From a virus, in the IMG/VR virus record IMGVR_UViG_3300005095_000546, positions 1 through 21,824 of that record: a stretch of 21,824 nucleotides of DNA. One strand, 5' to 3'. Positions 1 to 7,828 of the stretch are shown here, one piece after another (positions within the stretch are counted from its first letter, which is position 1; every line of letters starts with the position of its first letter). The notes beneath the pieces were generated by a model. The model had not been told where the DNA came from, did no database searches, and saw only the letters and a list, made by a program, of their open reading frames with translations. The position numbers and the translations under genes are program-made.

Positions 1-354
1 TTAATCAAGCTCAGCCAGTTTTTCTATGTCTAAAGGCTTACCAAATATTAGTATATATGTTATATATGCACCTAAAACTTGGTGGGCTAAAAATTCTGCT
101 TTTTGAATGTCATCGTCTCCATCAGTTATGTTTTTAATGAGCTTTGCATAATCCAAGCAATCTTTATCAACCATAGCTTTTTTAATTTCTTGTTTTAGTT
201 TTTCAACAATTTCAGCTCTTAATTCTTTTGGAACTCCAAAAGCTTGAACTAATATTTTTAAAATCTCTTCATCTATCAAAGTTTTTGGACCTGGATATTC
301 TCTTTTAGGTTCTTCAGGTTCTTTAGGTAATTCCTGTTTTTTGAACAGTGGCAT
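1..354 (-). CDS. hypothetical protein, 117 aa, charged with proline-rich N terminus
   Basis: I do not recognise this protein. Its first 25 residues are rich in Pro, Glu and Lys and look disordered. The rest is predicted mostly helical, with a hydrophobic segment near residues 92-106 (GAYITYILIFGK) that is too short and isolated to call a membrane span. The start is the ATG at 354, preceded by GGGGGAT, which overlaps the end of the upstream membrane-protein gene, so the two are probably co-transcribed and coupled. The stop is the first base triplet of the window; if the molecule is circular, the next gene (ATG at 21824) begins immediately after it. Confidence 0.7.
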   Translation of the reverse strand: MPLFKKQELPKEPEEPKREYPGPKTLIDEEILKILVQAFGVPKELRAEIVEKLKQEIKKAMVDKDCLDYAKLIKNITDGDDDIQKAEFLAHQVLGAYITYILIFGKPLDIEKLAELD

Positions 355-355
355 T

Positions 356-580
356 TTATCCCCCTATCAATTTTAAGAATTCAATCACCAGAATTAGGAA
401 TTTTGATAATGCAGGAGGTAGGATCTTTGATGCTACTATCATTCCTGCAATTGTTTCTACCGCTCTCATTATAATGTAACGCTTCAGTTTTTTCTTTAAG
501 TCTAATGATTGTGTTGTCTGGAGTTTTGCCAATGCCCACTGTAACCTTTTTAATTCGCTTATGAGGAGGTTTAAAGACAT
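356..580 (-). CDS. C-terminal part of a small membrane protein, or separate 74 aa ORF
   Basis: This frame encodes 74 residues: basic helices, then a hydrophobic stretch near residues 41-72 (ETIAGMIVASK, FLILVIEFLKLI). The ATG at 580 has no ribosome binding site. The frame stays open upstream of it, and the residues there (AIKAIAVLFRLFQ) read like coding sequence until a stop at about 639-641. It overlaps the upstream frame 381-758 for 200 bases. The simplest reading is that it is the continuation of that gene after a +1 shift around the six-T run at 630-635 (minus strand). The joined product would be about 133 aa. A holin-like role is possible from its small size and hydrophobicity, but nothing proves it. 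Confidence 0.5.
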   Translation of the reverse strand: MSLNLLISELKRLQWALAKLQTTQSLDLKKKLKRYIIMRAVETIAGMIVASKILPPALSKFLILVIEFLKLIGG

Positions 581-758
581 CTGAAATAGTCGAAATAAAA
601 CTGCTATTGCCTTTATAGCTTGAGAGTAGAAAAAATACTATTGCAAAGATTGTGAAAACCACGAATGTTAATGCCATTGCATCGTATAGTTTTCTAATGT
701 AGAAGACCAGTTCCAGGACTAAGAACAGTGCAAGGTATGCTGCTATTTGTTGGCTCAT
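381..758 (-). CDS. small two-span membrane protein, frame probably broken near its middle
   Basis: The start is the ATG at 758, which follows GGTGAT at the right spacing; an ATG seven codons upstream (779) has no such site. The first 45 residues hold two hydrophobic segments (AAYLALFLVLELVFYI and ALTFVVFTIFAIVFF), so this is a small membrane protein. After about residue 46 the sequence becomes hydrophilic and overlaps the frame of 356-580, which looks more protein-like there. The C-terminal 80 or so residues of this reading are therefore doubtful. It is the first leftward gene after the divergent control region 782-835. Candidate roles are holin or superinfection exclusion, both inferred from size and topology only. 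Confidence 0.5.
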   Translation of the reverse strand: MSQQIAAYLALFLVLELVFYIRKLYDAMALTFVVFTIFAIVFFLLSSYKGNSSFISTISDVFKPPHKRIKKVTVGIGKTPDNTIIRLKEKTEALHYNESGRNNCRNDSSIKDPTSCIIKIPNSGD

Positions 759-781
759 AGTATCACCCATGTAAGCCATGC

Positions 782-807
782 ATATTAGAATTTTTAAATT
801 CTAATAT
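782..807. promoter_or_regulatory. 26-bp inverted repeat (operator-like) between divergent genes
   Basis: Arms of 12 bases flank a 2-base spacer; the core is TTAGAATTT-TT-AAATTCTAA. It lies between the leftward membrane-protein gene (ATG 758) and the rightward small terminase gene (ATG 845). Its A/T centre could itself serve as TATA box in both directions, so a bound dimeric repressor would block both promoters. The 20-base core recurs exactly at 18331-18350. That exact repetition at a second promoter region favours an operator. An A/T-rich origin element is the alternative. Confidence 0.65.
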
Positions 808-835
808 CCGAACAGTATCCGAACAATATCCGAAC
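803..835 (+). repeat. three 11-bp tandem repeats (ARTATCCGAAC), iteron- or operator-like
   Basis: Three head-to-tail copies of ARTATCCGAAC occur with an exact 11-base period (TATCCGAAC at 805-813, 816-824 and 827-835). They abut the inverted repeat at 782-807 and end just before the ribosome binding site of the small terminase gene. An 11-base period puts each copy on nearly the same face of the DNA helix, as expected for cooperative protein binding. They could be regulator sites in the 5' region of the packaging operon, replication iterons, or a terminase recognition (pac-like) site beside the terminase genes. The sequence alone does not decide. Confidence 0.7.
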
Positions 836-844
836 GGTGTAAGC

Positions 845-1279
845 ATGGGGAGACCTGGTAAAATCCCACCTGAAGCTCATAGTGATATAATCCTGTGGCG
901 GTCTCAGGGGCTGTCATGGAGTGAAATTTGTGCAAAGCTCAAGGAAGAATACGACATAAGCATCTCAAAATCTGCCTTGTATGAATACTATCAAAGAAAT
1001 TTGAAACAACTTGAATCACAAACTAAAGCCAAACTAAAAGAAGAATATGAGCAAAAGAAAGGATGCAAAGTAGAGGAAGAACTGATTAAGGATATTGATG
1101 TGTTAAATTTGGCTATCGAAGTTGGTAAAGAAATTTTAGAAAAGCGAGATTTCAAGAACCCACACCAATATCAAGCCACAGTTAGTGGGATAACGACAGC
1201 AATAAAGACAAAGGCAGCATTGCTACTTGAGTTCAAAGAAGATGAAGACCCACTATTGAAGCTCCTCTTGGAGGATTGA
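845..1279 (+). CDS. terminase small subunit (putative)
   Basis: Probable small terminase: it recognises viral DNA and recruits the large subunit for headful or site-specific packaging. The 144 aa protein begins with a helix-turn-helix-like region (residues about 10-50: GLSWSEICAKL, then SISKSALYEYYQRN), followed by a charged, probably coiled-coil helix (about 52-80) and a helical C terminus, the usual small-terminase layout. The call rests strongly on position: the large subunit follows four bases later, and its ribosome binding site GGAGG lies in the end of this gene. The start ATG follows CGGTGT, directly after the 11-bp repeats, which are candidate binding sites for this protein. A transcription regulator is the alternative. 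Confidence 0.75.
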   Translation: MGRPGKIPPEAHSDIILWRSQGLSWSEICAKLKEEYDISISKSALYEYYQRNLKQLESQTKAKLKEEYEQKKGCKVEEELIKDIDVLNLAIEVGKEILEKRDFKNPHQYQATVSGITTAIKTKAALLLEFKEDEDPLLKLLLED

Positions 1280-1283
1280 GAAT

Positions 1284-2627
1284 ATGGCAATATCAGTTAA
1301 AAAGGTTATGGACTTACTTTCCAAAATCCCAAAACCTGAATTGAAGAAAAAGTTAAAAACTGACTTAGAATTTTTCATCTCAGTTTTTTTAGGCGAACAA
1401 CTTCATGATGCTCAAAGGCAGATTGTAAAGGCAGTATTTGATGGCTATAAGGTTATTACTGCATGCTGTGGGAGGAGATTTGGAAAGTCGAAGTTAATGG
1501 CATTTTTGCTGATTTTCTTATGTTGCACAAAAAGAAGGGAGAAGTATGCAGTTATAGCTCCAACTTATGACCAGTCAAAAATCATTTTTGATGAACTTAG
1601 ACAGCATGTAGAAAGAAGCAGAACTTTGCAGAAGTTAGTTAAGAAAATTGTTGAATCACCATATCCAAAGATTGAGTTTAAGACTGGCTGTATTATTGAT
1701 TTTAGAAGTGCTGATGTGCCTAAAAACCTTAGAGGTAGAAGTTACCATCTTGTCATACTCGATGAGGCTGCATTTATTCCAGACGATACAGTTAAAAACG
1801 TTATAGAACCGATGTTGGCAGATTACAACGGGATTTTAATCAAAATATCTACACCATTTGGAAAAAACCATTTTTACGAATCATTTTTGAAAGGTCAGCA
1901 GAGGATACAGGGACATATATCATTCCAGTTCCCAAGTTGGGCCAATCCATTTATCTCTCATGAATACCTTGAGATGAAAAAGGCAGAACTTGGAGAAGAT
2001 AACCCTGTCTGGAGGCAAGAATATTGTGCTGAATTCATAGAGGATAGTAATAACGTCTTCAAGTGGGAGCATATTGCCAAGAATATCGATGAAAGGATTG
2101 AGTTACTTGAAAAGGGGATTTGGGGAAGGAAGTATGTTATGGGCGTGGATTTGGCAAAGTATCAAGACTATACTGTTATAACCATATTGGATGTTTCAGA
2201 GCATCCTTGGAAGTTGGTTTATTTTGAAAGGTTTAATCAAAAACCTTATGCTTACGTTGTCAAGAAAATCAGAGAGCTCTATGAGAAGTTCAATGGTCCT
2301 AAAATTTTGATGGACTCTACGGGTGTAGGAGACCCAATTTTAGAGCAGTTGGAAGATATTGCAGAGGGCTATAAATTCACTAATCAGAGCAAAATAAACT
2401 TGATTAATAGGTTGGTTGTGGCTTTAGAAAGAGAGGAAGTGAAATATCCTAACATTCCAAATTTGATTAACGAACTAAAATATTTCCAGTATGTTAAGAC
2501 AAAATCAACCTTAAAAATGGAAGCTCCTGCAGGTTTCCATGATGATTGTGTGATTAGTTTAGCATTAGCTGTTTATGCTGCAGAAATGGCAAGTAATAAG
2601 ATAATTGTGGGTTACTTCAGCTATTGA
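1284..2627 (+). CDS. terL: terminase large subunit (packaging ATPase and nuclease)
   Basis: Motor that pumps DNA into the prohead through the portal and cuts the concatemer. ATPase motifs are clear in the 447 aa protein: Walker A GRRFGKS at residues 63-69, Walker B LVILDE at 156-161 with catalytic Glu161, and the coupling motif around IKISTPFG at 187-193. The RNase H-like nuclease domain follows, with acidic residues at Asp289 (GVDLAKYQD), Asp344 (MDSTG) and Asp420/421 (HDD). Length and motif order are normal for the family and nothing is missing. It sits between the small terminase and the portal. The start ATG follows GGAGG in the end of the upstream gene. Confidence 0.95.
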   Translation: MAISVKKVMDLLSKIPKPELKKKLKTDLEFFISVFLGEQLHDAQRQIVKAVFDGYKVITACCGRRFGKSKLMAFLLIFLCCTKRREKYAVIAPTYDQSKIIFDELRQHVERSRTLQKLVKKIVESPYPKIEFKTGCIIDFRSADVPKNLRGRSYHLVILDEAAFIPDDTVKNVIEPMLADYNGILIKISTPFGKNHFYESFLKGQQRIQGHISFQFPSWANPFISHEYLEMKKAELGEDNPVWRQEYCAEFIEDSNNVFKWEHIAKNIDERIELLEKGIWGRKYVMGVDLAKYQDYTVITILDVSEHPWKLVYFERFNQKPYAYVVKKIRELYEKFNGPKILMDSTGVGDPILEQLEDIAEGYKFTNQSKINLINRLVVALEREEVKYPNIPNLINELKYFQYVKTKSTLKMEAPAGFHDDCVISLALAVYAAEMASNKIIVGYFSY

Positions 2628-2637
2628 GGTGGTTTAA

Positions 2638-4659
2638 ATGTCAGATAGCGAACCAAAAATTATTGTCGATTATTTCGGGGAAGCCTCAGAATCCCAAACT
2701 ACTACAACGAAAACTAAAGAAGTTGGGGTTAGTGATAGAACTCCAGCCAATATAGAGCTTGGAGAGTTTTCAACAATCCAAATGATTGACATAACAGACG
2801 AGGTAAACCTTGAAGGAGCTTTCTTAATAGATGAAAAGGTTAATTTGGCATTGCATTCGCTCATTTATGACATAATTTCAAATTGGACACTAAAAGGTGA
2901 TGAAAAGCAGATTGAAGACGTTAGGAGATGGCTCTATGAAACTGGCATAATCTTTTCAAAAAATGCCACTGCTACGATTATCGAAATGCTTAGGGATTAC
3001 TTTATTTATGGAAAGGCGATTTACCAGATTGTTTGGGAAAATGGGAAAATAGTAAGATTGCATAGGTTAGACCCAAAGACAACGAAGATTATCAGGAATC
3101 CGTTTTCAAATGACAGGATTATAATCCATGACGCCACAATTGATGGACAGATAAGAAAAATAGGATTTGTTGATTTAGAGAGAAAAGAAGAGATTTTAAA
3201 TTTATTTGCAGTTAAAAGTGAAATGGTTCAGGTTTGGTTAGACATCAATGACATAATTCTGCTTGAAGGAACATCACTGATGGCAAGGTGTGTTAATGCG
3301 GTCTATCAAAAACAAAAGCTACTTAATGAGATTTGTGCGTATGTGAATGAACATCAAGCCATCCCTCCAGTTCAAATCAAAGTTGGGCAGATTTTGAGCA
3401 ACGGGACGCCAATTGGGCTTCCAGATGGAACTAACATTACAGTTGAAAAATTCAAAGAAATGCTAAAAAACTATGCCAATGACATCACAAAACTAAAATA
3501 CAAAGGAGCTGTAGCGACACCTTGTTATGTCGATTATAATCAGATTGACATGAAAATCAATTGGGAATACATTAAATTCATTTTAGACAAGTATGATGAA
3601 ATTATTTTCAATGCATTTTATAGCTCAGAAGGATTATGGAAATCTGGAACGGCAGATTATAGAAGGAAGGACATGAGAAGGGAAAGGCTGAAGCTAATAA
3701 GGTCTATGCAGGCGAAGATTAAGGAATTGATTAATGAGTTAATTAGAATGAACTTTGGAGACATTGATGTTGAATTTACCTTTATTACGGATGACACTGA
3801 AGAGCTTTTAGAGAAATCAGAGTATTACAAAAACATTGCTGACACTATTAGGGCTTTGGCTGATGTTGGAGCAAGCGAGGAAACCTTAAAGAGGATTGCT
3901 CAAGAATTTGGTATTGAGTTGGATTTAGCATTGCAAAATAAGCAGACAGAAATGTTTGCGGAAATGTTTGCGGATGAGATTGATAATGACCCTGTCGAGT
4001 TCATAGCTCAAAATCTTGTAGAAAAAATACTGCAAAAGATAGAAGAAGCAACACTTGAGGTTAGAGATAAAGCAATGAAAATAATTCAAGAAAACAAGGG
4101 AAAAATTACAGCAACGGCATATAGGCAGATTAGAGCATTGATTAACAAAGAGTTTCAGGATATCGACTTTTCAAGAGAAATACAGCAAGCATTAAAAGAC
4201 GTCGTCAAGATAACAGGATTGGATATAGACGTTGATAAAGGGCCTATAAAGTTTGTTGAAAATTACACTTTTGATTTATGTAAGAAATTGACAGAGAATC
4301 AAAAGGCAAGATTAAGACACATCCTATTGGAAGAATTGAGCACAACGGAAGATACTAACATTACTGAGAAAATTATGCAGACACTGAATACCACGAGACA
4401 TGAGGCTGAGAGAATTGCCAGAACTGAATTATCGAGGGCTGTGGAATGGTCGAGACATGATTATTATATGAAATATGCTGAGAAACACAAAGTAAAGGTT
4501 ATTGCGAGATGGAATACCAGAGGGGATAGAAAAGTGTGTCCAAAATGTAGAGCTCTCGAAGGTAGGGAATGGGAAGTTGATAAAATTCCGATTAAACCCC
4601 CTTTACATCCTAACTGTCGTTGCTATCTAACTTATAAGATTGTGGATGTGAAAAAATGA
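2638..4659 (+). CDS. portal protein fused to a C-terminal MuF head-morphogenesis domain
   Basis: Portal ring of the capsid vertex, through which DNA enters and the tail attaches. Roughly residues 45-480 resemble DUF935/Mu gp29-type portals, for example YFIYGKAIYQIVWENGK and RLDPKTTKII near residues 120-165. The last 110 residues carry a typical MuF (phage head morphogenesis, PF04233-type) signature: ARTELSRAVEW, then WNTRGDRKVCPKC, with Cys634, Cys637, His657, Cys660 and Cys662 in KPPLHPNCRC. MuF is usually a separate gene just after the portal; here both are one 673 aa chain without an internal stop. The ATG follows GAGGTGG. The end overlaps the next start by four bases. Confidence 0.9.
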   Translation: MSDSEPKIIVDYFGEASESQTTTTKTKEVGVSDRTPANIELGEFSTIQMIDITDEVNLEGAFLIDEKVNLALHSLIYDIISNWTLKGDEKQIEDVRRWLYETGIIFSKNATATIIEMLRDYFIYGKAIYQIVWENGKIVRLHRLDPKTTKIIRNPFSNDRIIIHDATIDGQIRKIGFVDLERKEEILNLFAVKSEMVQVWLDINDIILLEGTSLMARCVNAVYQKQKLLNEICAYVNEHQAIPPVQIKVGQILSNGTPIGLPDGTNITVEKFKEMLKNYANDITKLKYKGAVATPCYVDYNQIDMKINWEYIKFILDKYDEIIFNAFYSSEGLWKSGTADYRRKDMRRERLKLIRSMQAKIKELINELIRMNFGDIDVEFTFITDDTEELLEKSEYYKNIADTIRALADVGASEETLKRIAQEFGIELDLALQNKQTEMFAEMFADEIDNDPVEFIAQNLVEKILQKIEEATLEVRDKAMKIIQENKGKITATAYRQIRALINKEFQDIDFSREIQQALKDVVKITGLDIDVDKGPIKFVENYTFDLCKKLTENQKARLRHILLEELSTTEDTNITEKIMQTLNTTRHEAERIARTELSRAVEWSRHDYYMKYAEKHKVKVIARWNTRGDRKVCPKCRALEGREWEVDKIPIKPPLHPNCRCYLTYKIVDVKK

Positions 4660-5099
4660 TGAGAATAGATGTAAAAATTGATAAATCTTTAATTACAATG
4701 GCTGAGAAGATGTTGGAAAACGTAAAAGAAGCTGTAGAGAGGGCAACTTTAGAAGTTAAAGAAGAAGTCATTGACAATATCGGGCATGGGTATGAAAAGC
4801 TGAATTATCCACCAATTTCAGAATCTTACAAAAAACAACTTGAGAGAAAAGGGCTATTGCCACACGTTGGTTTAATATCTCCAAAGGAAGATAAAAAGAA
4901 ACTTATAAAGTCTATTGGACATAAAATGAAAGATGGAGGATTAACTGGTGTAATTTTTACAAATAGACCTTATGCAATTTATGTTGAAAATGGAACTCGT
5001 AAAATGCCAGCAAGACCTTTCTTTAAACCAGCTTTAGAGGCGAAAAAAGAAAGAGTCGAAGAGTTGATTAAAAAAGCGATTGATGATGCATTAAGGTGA
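4656..5099 (+). CDS. HK97 gp10 / Mu gpG-like head-tail completion protein
   Basis: Probable head-tail joining or virion-morphogenesis protein that completes the neck or tail terminator. The 147 aa chain has an N-terminal helix (residues about 12-40) and the family-typical C-terminal signature: GVIFTNRPYAIYVENGTRKM then PARPFFKPALE, followed by a long charged helix. The length fits the gp10-like family. The start overlaps the portal stop by four bases (ATGA), so the two are translationally coupled. In many siphoviruses this gene sits between the adaptor and tail-tube genes; here those are on the opposite strand 10 kb away. Confidence 0.8.
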   Translation: MMRIDVKIDKSLITMAEKMLENVKEAVERATLEVKEEVIDNIGHGYEKLNYPPISESYKKQLERKGLLPHVGLISPKEDKKKLIKSIGHKMKDGGLTGVIFTNRPYAIYVENGTRKMPARPFFKPALEAKKERVEELIKKAIDDALR

Positions 5100-5105
5100 T
5101 TAGTT

Positions 5106-5288
5106 ATGGGACAGGTGCAAATTGATTTCAAAATACTACGTAGAATTGTAGATAAGTTGGAAAAAGAAATTGGACACACTAACTTTACGATATCATTTGA
5201 GAATCATCCGTCTCTATTGACATATATTATTACGATGGATTTTGACGAGGAACTATTTACTAAGCTACTGAAAGCGACATATAAGTAA
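5106..5288 (+). CDS. small hypothetical protein, 60 aa, probably truncated by a stop
   Basis: The small protein has a clear GGTGAT ribosome binding site overlapping the stop of the gp10-like gene, so it is translated. It has an N-terminal charged helix and a middle that may form strands (FTISFENHPSLLTYIITMDF). I recognise no family. The frame continues without another stop for 36 codons past its TAA (5286-5288) and ends only 11 bases before the next ATG, which suggests the original protein was 97 aa. By position it may be a neck or tail-completion protein. Confidence 0.65.
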   Translation: MGQVQIDFKILRRIVDKLEKEIGHTNFTISFENHPSLLTYIITMDFDEELFTKLLKATYK

Positions 5289-5399
5289 GACCCTTCAGAT
5301 ATCCCTCAAATAAACATACGAAAATTCGAAACAGTCATTACACCAGAAGAGCAAAAATTAAAATTATACTGCTTTGAACGTACTAATGATGATAGTTAA
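5289..5399 (+). pseudogene. in-frame 36-codon continuation behind a premature TAA
   Basis: Reading on in the frame of the 60 aa ORF past its TAA gives 36 further codons (DPSDIPQINIRKFETV and so on, ending ERTNDDS) before a second TAA at 5397-5399. Composition is like that of the neighbours. The second stop is followed at once by AGGTGA, the ribosome binding site of the lipoprotein gene. This is the spacing seen at intact gene junctions here, so the region looks like the disconnected C terminus of a 97 aa protein. A chance open frame in a short intergenic gap is the alternative. Confidence 0.5.
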
Positions 5400-5410
5400 A
5401 AGGTGAAATT

Positions 5411-5866
5411 ATGGGAGCTCTGGGAAAAAGAATTAGTTGGATTTCTATGGTTTTTTTATTGTTGGGATGTTTGACATGTGGTTGCATATCTGAAGACGAA
5501 TTTAGCAAAAAGCCATTATTCGAAGAACCTGAATTAGAATATAGTGCCTATAAGGTAATAAAAGAACATGATGGCGTTATAGACGTGCATATTGAGAAAA
5601 ACGATAGAAAAGTTGAGATAGCAATAATGATGGGGCCTGCATATAGAAACAAGAATTATCTAAAAGAAGTTGGAGCAGATGCTATTAGAGCTGTAATGAC
5701 ATTCAGCACAGATACACACAAACCAGGTTATCCTATTGGTGAATCAGATTATGATTATGTTGTTGCAATAGGAATTTCTGGAAATGACATGAATCCTGTA
5801 TTGGTTGGAACAAAAGACCATGATTCTGAATATGTAGTATGGAGTGATGGAACCTATACTAAGTGA
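5411..5866 (+). CDS. putative secreted lipoprotein (moron-like)
   Basis: The 151 aa protein starts with a signal peptide: basic GKR at 5-7, then a hydrophobic core (ISMVFLLLG) leading to Cys20 and the more lipobox-like Cys25 (CGCISE). Beyond that it is hydrophilic and probably globular, with an acidic stretch (EEPELE) and motifs such as GESDYDYVVAIGISGND. I recognise no domain. It would be exported and anchored to the outside of the cell membrane. It ends the rightward packaging operon, a common place for accessory genes, so altered host surface or superinfection exclusion is a reasonable guess. AGGTGA precedes the ATG. The stop touches the stop of the opposing tail gene. Confidence 0.7.
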   Translation: MGALGKRISWISMVFLLLGCLTCGCISEDEFSKKPLFEEPELEYSAYKVIKEHDGVIDVHIEKNDRKVEIAIMMGPAYRNKNYLKEVGADAIRAVMTFSTDTHKPGYPIGESDYDYVVAIGISGNDMNPVLVGTKDHDSEYVVWSDGTYTK

Positions 5867-7819
5867 TTAGCCTTTAATACTTTCTAAAATATCAATTAAC
5901 AACTCTTTTTCATATTCCAGCCCAAGTTTTATCCTTTTATCATTTGGTTTTATGCTAAACTCAACATAATTAACTCTTTTTTGAATAATGTTCCAAAACT
6001 TATCATTAGTAAATACTATATCGCCTATTTTTGGTGGGATTAAATCTAAATAAGTTTCAATCTCCCAAACAGGCCTTGGATTTGCATATTGGGCGAGATA
6101 ATCTCTACCTATTTGTTCAGCTTCTTCAACCGTTTGGAGGGAAGGAATGTAAAGTGTTTCCATAGGTCTTTTTCCATATTTGGCGATAGATTGTTCATCA
6201 ACAACAATAACTGTTATCGGTTCTAAACTTTCAGCAATGTCAAAGTATGTGCTGTCAGTATAGTAATTATACGTTATTTCTACGATATCTGATGCATTCA
6301 TCGAATCTAAAATGTTTAAATAGCAATCCCCATAAGCGTCGTTAGTTATTGTGTAGTTTGTCGTCTCTGTTCCGTTAATTTTCACACTAATTGGTTCAAT
6401 CAGTTTATATTTTAATTTAAAAGATGAATTTACACCATCATAAACGAATTGTTCTGTTTGTGGTGTGCTATCGTTAATATTACTCTTATAGTTGTCTTTT
6501 GTTGCTTTTACAACTAAATCATATCTCCCAACAGGTAGGTTACTTATGTCCATATATGCTGTGTATTCTCCATTTCCGTTATCCACATAACTATTTCCGA
6601 AATTATCTACTATACTACAACCCGATACCCTATTCCCAGCTTTATCTTCAACGATTACTGTAATTTTAGCTGGCTCTGTTGATGCATATAGATATTTGTC
6701 TTTATCTGTAAGAACTGAAGCTTTTAAAACATAATTTCCCCATTCTGAAACTCTTAAACTAACGGTTGTTGATGCTGGCTCATATCCACTTTTTTGTGCG
6801 GTTATTTCTACTTCTACGGTATCATCTACTTGGGGTAAGGGGTAAGTTATTTGATACCAGCCGTCTCCCAAATTTGTTGCAGAAGGGCTGATTAAACAGC
6901 CATCAACTGGTATTTGATTGTTATCTATGACTTTAATTTTAATTATTGCATTTACATCAACTCTCCAGCTGTATTCTTCTTTATCTGTTTCCACTTCAGC
7001 AATTTGAAGAGAGGGAGTTGTTGTAAAGTCGAAATTATTCAAATCATTATCATCTGGAATATCTGATAAGTTAGGGTCCAATGGTGGGCTTGAATCTGGA
7101 GCATCATCGTTCAGGTCGGGATAATCACGTGCGGATGGAGCATCTGGTATTTCAACAATTTCAACATCTGCAAAGTGAGTAAAAGTTAATTGTCCGAGAG
7201 AATATTTAACCGTGATTTTATATGTTCCTGGATTTTCATAAGTGTGCGAGTGAGCAACAAAAATTCCATCTGTTGTATTGTCTATTACTGCATAACACCA
7301 TCTTTTGTCGCTTACAAGGTTGCCATTAGAATCTCTATATAGATTAGCAGTTTCTACTGTCCCATCTCCCCAATCAATTGTAACAGTTCCAGAATCAACG
7401 ACATCAGGGCTTGGAACAGTATAAGTGTGTGATAATTCTGCCTCTGCAACATTATTTCCAATATGCACTGTTGGATATGATATTGACGTCGAGTTCGCGA
7501 TATCAACAGCTGAAACATCGACATGCTTATCTTCATAGTCGAACTCCCATTCATCCCAGATTGAATAAACTTCACAAAGATATCCATTGTCACCTACAAG
7601 ACACTCAAACGTCAAACTCCCGTTATTTGGAACTCTAACATCTACTTTATTTCCATTAACGTCTATGTATCTTAGACCCACACCGTTTCCTCCATCCGCA
7701 CCAGTGTCATCTGCTTCGTAGTTTGTAACTGTAACAGTCCAAATAGAGCCTTTTGAGAATACTGCCAACCCTACGAAATCATTTAAAAAAACTGTTTTTC
7801 CGAGTTTTGAAATGTCCAT
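5867..7819 (-). CDS. tail hub C-terminal half with PKD and Ig-like domains (tail adhesin)
   Basis: Large distal-tail protein, 650 aa. A PKD-like domain lies at about 120-222 (VTIDWGDGTVET, HTYENPGTYKITV). An acidic, proline-rich linker follows at 223-270, then two Ig-like domains at about 272-357 and 362-450, each with a 'DKxEYxx...V.DN/KAGN' pattern. A DG..SSF.L beta module lies at about 460-520. Residues 535-640 (AKYGKRPMETLYI, AEQIGRDYLAQYANP, KIGDIV) resemble the C-terminal part of gp27/gp44-like tail hubs. The matching N-terminal hub half is the gene just upstream (7829-8416), so the hub looks divided, with a binding cassette at the split. GGTG precedes the ATG. It is the last gene of the leftward structural operon. 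Confidence 0.75.
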   Translation of the reverse strand: MDISKLGKTVFLNDFVGLAVFSKGSIWTVTVTNYEADDTGADGGNGVGLRYIDVNGNKVDVRVPNNGSLTFECLVGDNGYLCEVYSIWDEWEFDYEDKHVDVSAVDIANSTSISYPTVHIGNNVAEAELSHTYTVPSPDVVDSGTVTIDWGDGTVETANLYRDSNGNLVSDKRWCYAVIDNTTDGIFVAHSHTYENPGTYKITVKYSLGQLTFTHFADVEIVEIPDAPSARDYPDLNDDAPDSSPPLDPNLSDIPDDNDLNNFDFTTTPSLQIAEVETDKEEYSWRVDVNAIIKIKVIDNNQIPVDGCLISPSATNLGDGWYQITYPLPQVDDTVEVEITAQKSGYEPASTTVSLRVSEWGNYVLKASVLTDKDKYLYASTEPAKITVIVEDKAGNRVSGCSIVDNFGNSYVDNGNGEYTAYMDISNLPVGRYDLVVKATKDNYKSNINDSTPQTEQFVYDGVNSSFKLKYKLIEPISVKINGTETTNYTITNDAYGDCYLNILDSMNASDIVEITYNYYTDSTYFDIAESLEPITVIVVDEQSIAKYGKRPMETLYIPSLQTVEEAEQIGRDYLAQYANPRPVWEIETYLDLIPPKIGDIVFTNDKFWNIIQKRVNYVEFSIKPNDKRIKLGLEYEKELLIDILESIKG

Positions 7820-7828
7820 ACTAACACC

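Noticed and set aside
803-835. The 11-bp repeats as a CRISPR array
   Set aside because: Units are far too short and directly adjacent, with no spacers.
7354-7593. Leftward open frame of 79 codons inside the hub/PKD gene
   Set aside because: It lies wholly in another frame of a gene with a clear PKD domain, and the product has no domain pattern.
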